A stretch of 64,000 bases of DNA from assembly GCA_038503035.1 (NCBI GenBank), contig JAVSML010024335.1, positions 396,017-460,016 of the forward strand, in the 5' to 3' direction. The notes under the pieces were generated by a model. The model was not told where the DNA came from, did not search any database, and saw only the letters and a program-made list of their open reading frames with translations. Position 1 is the stretch's first letter. Each line of letters opens with the position of its first letter. Source of the DNA: Crocodylus rhombifer (Eukaryota > Chordata > Crocodylia > Crocodylidae). This document shows, piece after piece, positions 34,906 to 45,479 of this stretch. The translations under genes were made by a program, and so were the position numbers.

Positions 34906-36152
34906 CTCCAGTCTTGATGACTCTTACCCATCACCCTTTCCAGGTATCAGGTTTTCTTTTTCTTCTCCTGATGGACTCTGACTCTGTTGGATATTTTCCT
35001 CTCCTGCAGGTCGCCCTTACTTTCCGTTGGGTGACTGCTACTTCTCACGAACAGTCCTTGGTGTCTGGCGTCACCCAGACCCTTCACCGACTAGTAGCCA
35101 ACCAAATAAAAAAGTACAAAGAAAGACAAAAGAGGAACAGGCACAGGTTAGTAGGAAAGAAGAGGGGAAAACCATGCCCGAAAAAAATAAAGGCAGGTAC
35201 ATAAAGGAAAACTTAAGATAAGGCTACATAGCCTTATTAGATGGAATCTACCTAACGCCTGTGCCTAGCAGCACCCCTCAATGCTGTTTGGCTCTCTGCC
35301 CTGATTGAGAGCTTCCTGGGTTTCTGTCCCATGGCTAAGTATCCTCCCCTGGTGTGGGGAGTGTAGTCCATAAATGCCCGGCGTGGGGAGTGTTGTCCAT
35401 TTTCCCATCTTCCACCAGCTCTTCTTGGAGTGGGATCTCCCCCACACACCAGTTCTGCCTATGACCGGCATGGGGTTCTTTGGCAGCCATTGCTGCCTGT
35501 GCATTCCTGCCTGATTAGCATCTCTTTTGTTGTGCTGGCACTGATTGCTGCTGGCGTGGAGAGCATCTGCAGCTCCTGCAGCCTCTCCTGCTCTCTCTAG
35601 CTCCCAGCTGGTGCCAGCTTTTATCCTGACTGGCTGTTGATTGTGTGTGATGTCGCCCACCGGCCCCAGCTGCATATAGGTGTGGCTGACAAACCATGTG
35701 GGTTTTTCTCATCAGCGTCTCTCTTCTGGAGTCCAGAGCCCTAAAGTGGGAAAGTAATCTTCATTTTCTGGGTTCCCCTTCTCGGGGTGCATGCCCCCTG
35801 CCATTAAGCTCCTGGGACAGAGTGGAACATAGAGGAATCTGAAAGTGGGAGTTTATAGTGAGCCCCCCAAAAGTTAGATCACACATTGTCATGGGGGCAA
35901 TCAGCTGAAAGAGCCCCAAACTGGACATGGGGGACCCCTAGGGTAGGTACTACACAAAAAAGAAAAAAAAAACCACAAGAAAAATGCTTATCTGCAGTGG
36001 GACCCACAGCACAGCCAGAGTAAATGAGGAACTGCACGCAGGTTGTAAGCTGCGCCTTTATTCAGCTGAAGCCAAGCCAGTGACGTCATCGGCAATCACC
36101 AGCCAGCGGAAATTAAAAGGACCACTGGTGAAGGCTGGGAGAAAGGGAGAGA
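34906..36152. other. Interior between inverted repeat copies, unassigned
   Basis: The block is moderately GC-rich and has several open frames on both strands (for example 35265-35675 reverse, 136 residues; 34782-35204 forward, ending Lys-rich) without known domains. A duplicated 'gtggggagtgt(a/t)gtcca' occurs at 35356 and 35383. Given its position it may belong to the same element as the flanking inverted copies, but I cannot demonstrate that. Confidence 0.3.
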
Positions 36153-36375
36153 GGGTCAGTGAAGACTCTCAGCACTGAGGACAGTAGACGGGCACAGAAG
36201 GAGAGAGAGCCAGCAGAGGCTCTCTGTATCAATGACAACTGGCGTGTGCAGGAGGAGGGAGAGCCGGTGGAGGCTCTCTGCACCAGAAAAGGTTGGTGTG
36301 CCCAGGGAGCAAGAGAGCCAGAGGAGGCTCTCTACACCAACAGAGATTGGTGTGAGCACCCAAAGAGGAAGCCCA
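36153..36375 (+). repeat. 54-bp in-frame tandem repeat (18-residue units)
   Basis: Units start at 36153, 36207, 36261 and 36315 with exact 54-bp spacing, and a degenerate fifth begins at 36369. The core is GAGCC(A/G)GNGGAGGCTCTCT. Read forward (frame 36159-36584), the units are EPAEALCINDNWRVQEEG, EPVEALCTRKGWCAQGAR and EPEEALYTNRDWCEHPKR. The multiple of three and the retained E-P-x-E-A-L and W positions suggest amplification within a coding sequence. The frame continues through a Gly/Asp-rich segment to a stop at about 36582. Function unknown; it may be part of the element bounded by the inverted copies at 34.6 and 37.3 kb. Confidence 0.6.
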
Positions 36376-37079
36376 TAGGAGCTGTAGCAGGCTTGACAGC
36401 AGGCTGCAAAATGAACAATGGCCAATTAGACCCAAAAGGACCGTGGGACACTGGAAGCAGAACACCTCAGACGATGTCGGGGGAGAACGATTCTGCAAAC
36501 TGCATTCGATGGCATGAGGGGAGTGATGGCCCAAAAAAAGAAGCTGTGGCCATCCCTGGCCAGATGACGGGTCATCTCCCCTAGAAGTCCCAGGTACCGG
36601 GAATGGGGTACTGGCTAGCAGGGACAAGGATGGAGAGATTTATAGCGAGAGTGATGAGGAGGTACCTCCATGCCCTAGCAGGAGGGCTAGGGTAGGAAAT
36701 GAGACCTCCCCAACTCATGATTTTTGGTTTCATTCTTTTTTCTTTACCTTAGAGGGGTTGTGCAACAGCAGCAGTGATGCCAGGGGACTAATTCTCCTAG
36801 CTAGGGAGGAAGTCCCCATTTGAAGGAATAGTATGCAGAGTAAAGGCACTGACCAAGTGGCTCCTTTCTGCCCTTTCTTTTTTCCCTTTGGTTTTTGGTT
36901 AATTTTCAGGTCCCAGGCTTGAGGCAGCTTAGGGCAAGGGGAAAACCAGCTCAGGCCATATAATGAATCAACTGAGCCACCCCAGGAAAAAGTGCTTGGG
37001 ATAAAATGGGCTCCAGAGGGCATCAGGGCTAAGAACACAACAGCATTGGGGAAACGGCCAATAGCATCCCGTGACCCCG

Positions 37080-37346
37080 CTCAGGTTGGCATGAGGCTGG
37101 GGTGTAGGGGAGGTGGAGCCCCACAGATGGCTGCCTGGCGCATGACCCACCACAGACGAACCCCTGGTGGTTTGCCCCCCCACTGAAATTACATTCAAAG
37201 TCATAACAGGAGAGTCTGGGTGTGGCCACCTAGTTGATAAGCATCTGCCTCTCAGTTTACAAGAAACCTCAGGACATCCGTTGCCAACTGTCTGGGCCAA
37301 GGCCACATGCGACCGGCTGTTCAAGGCCAGGGGGTCACACACATCA
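37080..37346 (+). pseudogene. Unclassified repeat-encoded protein fragment, copy R
   Basis: In one forward frame this reads RLA, stop, GWGVGEVEPHRW, further on PTEITFKVITGE, and then KATCDRLFKARGSHT. It corresponds residue for residue to the reverse-strand copy at 34588-34905 (GRGVGEVEPHKY, TTEAILKVMADK, KAACERVLKARRAHT). It has two stops where the other copy has none, so it is the more decayed one. The two are head-to-head, about 2.2 kb apart. Family not recognised. Confidence 0.45.
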
Positions 37347-38954
37347 AAGGATATGAAGAGTTTTAAGGATTCTTGCTGTGTACCTCTTGCACCTTTCTGT
37401 GTCAGAAAGGAACATTTCTCAGACCAGTTGGGTCAATACATGAGTCTGAAACATCTTTCAACATCAAACCTTAGGGTACAATACTAGGTGGTGCCAAAGT
37501 TATTGTTTTGCTTTTTTCGATAAGGACACAACATATTTTGCATTCTTCTTCCATGCAACTGTTGTATTAGAGACAGTTATTAGTATATCTTCTGTGTGGG
37601 TTTTAGGCACACAATTACCAAAGCAGCAACTAAAATTCTGCACAGAACTTTGAACATTTAACTAGTAAACAAGTTTTGTGATGTCACCTCTTATGTAATT
37701 CCTGTCTATTAGAGGTGAGTTATAATATGCTGTTCAAATGAAAACAGCTTGCTGCTGTTGCTAAATCAAAAAGTTGTTCTATGAATTTTCTACCACTAGG
37801 AAATGGTGTCAGGGTCAGGTTAAGCATAATTACAGAAATGAAAGAAAGTACCAGAGATTAAAAAGATATAACTTTGATTGATCATGATTTCCAGTTTCCT
37901 GCAATTCTGTAATTGTTTTTTGTTAGTTTGTTTTTTAGTAATACATGGAAGTGTTTATAGATTTTAGAGCAACTGTTCATTCTAACATCAGTCGAGCTTA
38001 CAAGGATTTCTGTTATAATTCTGTCTGTAAAAAAACTGAGCTAATGAGTTACAGTCCAAATATTATATTTTTGCACTCCTTTGTCCGATTTGTAGACAAA
38101 CTTTCAGGTCCATAAAATATCACCCACAAAAAAATAAAAGAAGTTGTAGTGCTTTGTAACTGTGGTCCTGTGTCCATTACTTTGGAAGCACATATGATGG
38201 ACTGAAAATACACCTGATGTGGCTGAAATGTTAGGGATGTCACTTTCTAAGAGCTCATTACTGGTTTTTATTTTAGTATTTTGAATGAGGCATATGAACT
38301 TTGCTTTTTTCCTGAAAAAATGGGTGCTGAATCTTGTCCAATCAATCAGACTCTTCATAGTCACAGCCAACTTTTAGCCTTGTCAGATCTTAAATTCTGT
38401 TATCCAAGAATACTGATTCCTGTGAACAACAGCAACAAGAAAAGAAGAGGTAGATGATGGCACTAAGAGTTTGATAACACCATTTGTACGCTTTCTGACT
38501 ATGTCTAAATGCAACTTTGTGCTGTCATAAGCTCAACCTACTCTTTCCTATTTAAACCCACACCAGAGTAAATCATATTTCAGTGATCAGTTTTTTCACT
38601 TCAAGCAGTCCTTACATTCAGTCTAAACCCTATGGTAAAGTTTTCTTTCTTCTATTGCCACCAGCTGCTGCAGCTGCCGCATCTACCAACTTGTCACAGT
38701 GATGTTTCCTAGGAGTAGGCTGTGTGGGATGCAAGTAAAATTAGGCTGAAAATTCCACTGCTGTGTTAATTAGTGGATGTCAGATTGAAATGAGGGTCTG
38801 ACCTGCCAGCTATCAGTTCTCTAAGTGTGTTCACTTTTCGAAACAGGTATGGTTTCAAAAAGTGAGGCACCATTTGTCAATATAATCTATATTGAAAACA
38901 CCACCAAGCTGCGCCAAGCTGGGTCTTGTGTGCACAGAAGGAGACTGCTTAGAG
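37347..38954. other. AT-rich sequence, nothing recognised
   Basis: No gene, tRNA or repeat end is identified here. Confidence 0.4.
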
Positions 38955-39600
38955 GTAGCACCCAGTACCTAGCTGGAGGTGACTGACCTCCTGGCCACTT
39001 GGAGCCAGGAGGACATGTTTTGACAGTTCAAAGCAGGCCACCATCCTGAGAACATGTTCTGGGTGATAGCTGCCCAGATGGCAGGGCAGTGGCACACATG
39101 GAAGTAGTACTGCACAAAGGCCAACTGTGCAGTCACAGACCAGTGGCAGCTGGCCCAGAGATGCACATGCCTCTACAGGCCATACAGTCCCATCTGGGTC
39201 TGGCAGGTGCACATCCTTGGGGCCACATGTTGTTGCAGCCGGCAGCAGGTCACAGTCAGGCAGCAGCACCCACTGACAGACTGCTGCCATGGGTAGAGGG
39301 TGCAGGGACCTCTCAGGGCTGCTTCAGCAGTCCAGCTGGCACAAGAGGTAGTGTCCCCAGATACCAATTGGCCTGGCCCCAGAAGCTCTGGAGAGCAAGC
39401 AGCCCTGAGCTGCTTGCCAGGGCAGCTTTTTACACTGCTGGGGCCAGCACATGTGCTGGCCCCAGCCTCTAGTTCCCCCTGGCTGCAGATTTGGAGGAGC
39501 TGGGCAGGGTTATTTTGCCCCAAGTGGCACAAGTTGCCCCACAGCAAACTGCATGTCCAGGCATGTGTGCTGAGGCACGGTAGTTACTGAACTGGAAATT
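38955..39600 (+). mobile_element. Harbinger-type repeat with Myb/SANT-like fragment, copy 2
   Basis: This is the second copy of the repeat at 21640-22562, collinear with it. Read from 38979 to about 39177, it gives VTDLLATWSQEDMF, stop, QFKAGHHPENMFWVIAAQMAG, then a decayed version of the Q-C-x-x-K helix (YCTKANCAV). The start W, the central aromatic/MFxxIAxxM helix and the third helix match a trihelix/Myb-SANT-like fold. It shares the first in-frame TGA with copy 1. There is no transposase nearby, so it is a non-autonomous or truncated member. Confidence 0.6.
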
Positions 39601-42600
39601 GGTAGTTGTACAAGGTGTAGTGATTACCCAGTTGCTTTCCCTACAGACAAACAAATGACAATCCCAAACAGTAATACACATTATTTGATGCTTCAGAAGA
39701 CCTGATATCCCAAAGTTGAGGAAAATGATGAACAAATGACAAGGAGAAAAAATTCAGAAAGTAAAAATATAAATGAAAAGAGCTATTTAAGAAGAGATTA
39801 TTAGTTTTCCACAAAAGCCCCACATCAACAACTGAAAGTAAAAAATGTTGAAAATGATTGATAAGGGAAACTAACCAGAGAAAAACCGGTGGCTGCTGTG
39901 GTTATGGAGACTAAGCATATAAATATCAAATGTCTATATACTAGTTGCTTAAGTTCAGCACAATGAAGAAAAAGGTGATACAGGATGTAAGCAATACAGA
40001 ATTAAAATACTGGAATACAAATAATACTAGTTAACTTGGCTTTATAGAAAAAATGTTTTCAAGATACAGAACAGTGGTGTACTACAGAAAGGAGGGTTCA
40101 AAAGCCAACAGTGAAGGTTAGAAATTGTTGGATAAATTATTTGATCTAAGTCCCAGCATTTCACTGAAAGAAATGTAAAACAGCATATTAAACACCCCAC
40201 CCTCTCCATATGTATGCTGTTATAGATATAAATGATACCTGAACCCATAAATAAAATCATTGAAGGGTGGAGCTAAGAGAAAATTTGTAGGTAAGCTCAT
40301 CTCGCCCTTCTATGGGTAAGGTTTGTCTGATGTATTGACAAGACTCTTCAGTGAGTTGTAAAAAAAAATGGTAAAATGGCATTCATTCTCTCCATGCTAA
40401 ATCTTAACTACCTTAATCATTATATATCATTTATATTTGATATGGTCAGAAAGTCTGACAGAGGCACACCTGAAGAACGTACCTCATCTGAAAGGCAGAG
40501 GAAGGGGGAAAAGGAGCAACAATAAGATGCAGCTGCAAAGCAAGAAAAACAACAGAGAAATTTGAGCCTCTAGGTACTATCCTAAAACAAATAACAATAA
40601 AATTTGTCCTAAACATCATAATTCCACATTGTGGCGAATGCCATAAAAATGTCAACAAGCGCACAAGACAAAAATAGACCTTTCATGCTGCAGCAGTCTT
40701 TCCTGTAAACAGTTTTGCTTCTAATGCTTTGTGTTCCATCCAAATCTCTTTTAACCTCCTCTTGCCTGTTGTCTTTCTTGTCGTTTTCATTGCAGTTTCC
40801 CTTCTTTCTTCCTGTGCTTTTCTTATGGCCCCCAACTCCTGACTGACTTTTGTGTTGTTTCCTTCCCAATCATCCACATCTCCTGTCCATCCCCCTCAGA
40901 GTTAGTGGTCCCATTCTCTTTCTTGACCTGTCTGCCAAAACAGTCATCATGATCCAACAGGTCAACTTATATGTAATTAGAACATCAGAAAAAAGACGCA
41001 AAGAAAGGAAAGCCTCCCAGCAGTCCATGTAGGGAACGTCAGCAGGGTATCATTAGATTATTCCCCCCTCTGTGGCCTATTTATAAAGACCAGATCCACT
41101 ATGTGAGCAGGGCAGGGAATGAAGTCTTTGGCAAGAAGAATAAATGGAAAAAAGAAAATATAAGAACTTATGAGACAGAGGATGCGAAGCGTGAGGAGAG
41201 TCCTTCTTGTTTGTTTGTTTGTATTTCCCCCCTTTTCTATAGCATTTGATTTTGGTTCCCTCAAGCAGTGTAAAGACAGTATTCTTTGTATATACAGCCT
41301 GTCCCTGACCTGACACCAAGGTCTGGACCTAATCAGGTCAAGAACCTATCAGGTTCGTGCTTAAAAATCAAGAAATAAGCTCTAGATGACTAAAGGTAAA
41401 GATTTAAATATGCGTAGAAGAAATGTGAACTACAAAGCAGACAAGACAAATTCTCAACCCATTACTCATTTCCAGTCAAACTTTTCAAAGGTATGACATA
41501 CCTAATATTCCATGCAGTTTATTTCAAAATAAATTAAATCTTAAATTGTGAATCATTTAGTGCTACTTACTTTGTGCAACCTATGAAATGTCTGCCACTT
41601 GAAACTGCCCACGACTTTAATAATCAATCTGAAAACACAGCCAATCAAATCCCATCCTACAATAGTTTCCTAGGTAACCAACAAAGATACTGACATGGAT
41701 TGCACACAGTAGAAAGAAATGAACAAAAAAGCTGCAGCATTTTCACTTTTTTCAATACTTTGATTGTATGTTATAAAATGCTACCAAAGCACAGTATTGA
41801 CAAACACAGTAACAAAAAGAAGACAGAACTGAACGGCAGCGTGTAGCACTTCTGTCTCCTGTGATTCTGAAAGGTTGCCAAGCCCACCTTGCCTCCTGTA
41901 AACCTCAATATGGTCCTTCCCTTCACTTGCGAAATGTTGAGCCTAAAAGCAGCATCTGATTGTCACACATCACTGATACAGTCTCATGGTTTTTTTCCTC
42001 CAAAAATTTTATTACATTTATAATTGGGCTTCACTCCAGCGTGGATCACTAGATACTAGTGTGTGGCTTGAGACATACTGATTTATATGTGGATTTGTAC
42101 TGGATAATCAGCCGCAAAGATAAATATCAATAACTGTTTAGTCAAAGGGAGGAGCCACTGAGCCACTCAAGAGAAAACTCCCTTTTCCCTCTTCTCTCAC
42201 GAACAAACCACAACACCACTTTCCTATTAATTTTATAGCAGTAGAAGTGGTGAGGAATAACTTGATTATTATGCTTCTCCCTAGAGTCTGAGCACCTGAT
42301 TAAAATTTTACTAAGTTGAAAAATTAATAAGTCCTAAGTAAACTTATATTGGTGAAATTAACTCTTATGCAGAAGGGAAACTTAAATCCTCAAAGTATAA
42401 CTTCAGTGATGCATAGACTCAGTTATGAACAATACACAGAGTACTAAATGTGAGCACTGTCCATAAGCATTCAGTTGCATCTTCAGAGTTAATCATCAGA
42501 AGATCACATATAATTTCATATACCTTGTATAAAAGCTAAAAGGACAGAAAGAACTTATAAGGTAGATCTCCCAATTGTCAGATCACCATACTCTTGCATA

Positions 42601-43729
42601 TTCCCTCTGTGATGATCATGTTGGTCTGTTCACATCTCTCTGCAATTTTGAAATGAATATCTCTTGTTCATGTTGATGAATCCTTCATGAAGGAATTTAA
42701 TTAGCATTTTCATTTGGATGACACAAAAGCTACTTGTGAAACTGACCCTTCAGCATGCAGATTGCTCTGGGTGGCATAAAATATGCTGCAAACCTAGGAA
42801 GGCTTTTAATGATTTAAGTCTATCTGGCAAGATTGTTAAATTTAATGATCTCCCTGTAGCTGCTAAATATTTAAAAATGCAATAATATATTTTTAATTAT
42901 AGAAAATTTAATGCTAACACTATTTAACATAACCAAACTTACAAGAAGTAGAATATATAAAATCAGGTAATCAAGTTGTAATTTTAATGATATGTAATTC
43001 ACATTTAATCTAGCTATAAAACACTTTGGTGAAATGGATTCATAACATTATATTGATTTGTTTGAATTCTACAAATATTACAAAAAAGGGTATGGGGAAT
43101 CAACTGCCTCCATTATTTAATATCAGTTCTGTAAATAAAATGAAAGCCAAATTTTCCAAAGGAAGATCGTTGCAATGAGACTGCAATAACCTTTGTTTGC
43201 ACATGCAAGATGGATAACTGCAGCTTAACCATCTGTCAGCAAAAATACAGGCTTTTACAGCAAGGTACTGTTTTCCCTGCCCACTTAGAAAATTCAGCTG
43301 TGAAACTGTTGCCCTAAAACTTCATGGAATATATTAAAATTTAGGCTTCATTTAAAACTCTCTCACAAAATATAGTAGCAGGGAACAACACAATCTCTTG
43401 AAAATATAGAGAACCATCTCTCTCAACTTGCCCATTTACTGTATATTTAGTTCATCCATTTAAATTCTATAAATGAAAACCAGAGAATATGTTTATTAAT
43501 AAATTGTATAAGGACAAATTGACCCAAATGTCTGTTTTAAAATAGATTATATTAGCTGGAAAGGAGTATGTTCGATGCATTAGCATGAGCCTTCAGAAAA
43601 TGTCAAATCATATATATACATTTTGACACAGGATAAGTCTGTGGAACAGGTTAATTGGAAATACCACAGTTTTAGTACAGCATAGTACATAAGGCTTGTA
43701 GAAATGCCATTGTTTGTAATTGCTAACAG
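39601..43729. other. Long AT-rich stretch without recognised genes
   Basis: In these 4.1 kb I see no supported gene. At 40683-40877 a reverse frame is Lys/Glu-rich and helical-looking (LGAIRKAQEERRETAMK) but starts without ATG and is short. (TTTG)n lies at about 41207-41222. No LINE or TIR could be delimited. Confidence 0.4.
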
Positions 43730-44876
43730 GCAACCCGGGAAGTTTTTGGAGACAGTTGAGGACAGCTTCCTGGTGGAAATGTTGGAGAGACCAACTAAGG
43801 ACCATGCTTTTCTTGACCTGCTGCTCACAAACAGGGAAGAATTGGTGTGGGGTATAGAAGTGAATGGCAACTTGAGCAGCAATTCATTGAGTTCAGGATC
43901 CTGAGGAAAGGAAGAGCAGGAGAGTATGGACCCATGACTTAATAAAAGCAGATTGTGACTCCCTCAGGGAACTGATGAGCAGGCTTTCCTGGGAGGCCAG
44001 TCTTAGGGAAAGAGGAGTCCAGGAGATCTGGTTCTATTTTAAAGAAACCTTACTGAGGGTGCAAGAACAAACCATCCTGATGTTCAGGAAGAATAGCAAA
44101 TATGGCAGGCATCCAGCTTGGCTTAGCAGAGAACTCTTTGTTGAGCTTAAATACAAAAAGGAAGTTTACAAGTAGTAGAAGTTTGGACAGAAGACTTGGG
44201 AGGAGCATAAGAATATTGCTTGGGCATGCAGGGATGAAATCAGGAAGGCCAACGTGCAACTGGAGTTGCAGCTAGCAAGGGATGTGAAGGGTGACAAGGT
44301 TTCTACAAGTATGTTAGCAACAAAAGGAATGTCAGGGAAAGTGTGGATCCCTTACTGAATGTGGGAGGCAACTTCGTGACAGATGATGAGGAAAAGACTG
44401 AAGTACTCGATGCCCTTTTTACCTTGCTCTTCACAGGCAAGGTCAGCTCCCAGACTACTGCACCAAGCTATACCAATGCTCCTGCTGGGACTTAAACCCA
44501 GAGGTTCTTGACTAGAAGATCTTGTCCTTCTGTTCAGAGTCAGACTGATTGCCACATCTGGGGTCTGGAAGGGACTTTTCCCCATGGTCAGATTGGAAAG
44601 ACTGAAGGGGTTTTGGCTTTCTGCTGTAGAGGGGTCATGGTCCTTTTCTGGGCATCTCTTGAGTGTATTTTAACCACCCGCATAGCAGAAGGATGCTGGC
44701 TGCCATGGCCCCCTACCTTACATGTAACAGATACCCCCTGCCAGGGATGTCAGGGTTAACTGTGTGTTTTGCTAATGATGTTAGATTTGTATGGGATGGT
44801 TTGGATAGAGATGATCCTGCTTCAGGCAGGGAGTTAGACTAGATCCCTTCCAGGTCTACTTCTCTATGTTTCTATG
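43730..44876 (+). mobile_element. CR1 LINE with the RT domain deleted
   Basis: This forward CR1 belongs to a subfamily different from the others here. The frame 43704-43904 encodes the end of the endonuclease (KFLETVEDSFLVEMLERPT, LDLLLTNREELVWGIEVNG). At 43975-44175 and in broken frames to 44470 the linker follows (WFYFKETLLRVQEQ, HPAWLSRELFVELKYKKEVY) and ends at the FTGKVSSQ motif. The sequence then passes directly into a 3' UTR ('gtctggaagggacttttccc', 'gttagactagatcccttcca', tail TCTATGTTTCTATGA). The whole RT region, normally about 1.5 kb, is missing, so the copy has an internal deletion rather than the usual 5' truncation. Confidence 0.75.
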
Positions 44877-45479
44877 AGTCTCTATAACCAGAAGGCATAA
44901 TTTGTTCTATTCCATTATCCTTCTTCCTTTGACCCTTTTCCTTTCATTCTGTAACACTTTAACTATTCAGCACTTTTTTATTATTTTTATATTACTGATT
45001 TTGACATTCAACCTAGATCAAGTTGCGTAGAGACACTGAGAGCAAAGATAGTCATTATTAGCAAATGGCTGCCTATTTCTGGAGAAGAGTTACCATTGAG
45101 CAATCCTTCCAATCTTTCCAATATTGAATGGTCTAGGATTTGCCAAAAAGTCACATCTTCCTGCTTTGCCACAGAGAAAAGCCACCTGTTTTTCTTTCTC
45201 CTTTTATGTTCATTTTAATGTGTGTTTGAGATGATTGCATTTCCCTTTTTTAAAAACCTCCATGGATAAATATAAGCAGCCTCTAATCTCCTGCATCACA
45301 CGTAAGGTGAAAATGTTTAGGCTTCTATACACCATTGAAATTTGAAAGCAAAAGAAGAACTGAGGCTGGTTCTAAAACTATGGAAGGCAAATGGCTCCCC
45401 ACCTCAGGAACTTTTCCTTGAGCCTTTTTTGACTATACAGCTACTTATCCCTGCCATTTAAATGGGTTGGAGTGTTGCT
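44877..45479. other. AT-rich sequence between two LINEs
   Basis: No feature was recognised. The 5' limit of the following LINE is uncertain and could extend into this region. Confidence 0.35.

Noticed and set aside
36159..36584. Host gene with internal repeats
   Set aside because: It is a single short frame without splice context, lying between two copies of a repeat-encoded protein. Transposon origin is more likely.
40683..40877. Lys/Glu-rich reverse frame of 64 residues
   Set aside because: It begins at GTG rather than ATG, overlaps another frame of equal length, and has no identifiable family. It could be old transposon coding sequence, but this is not supportable.
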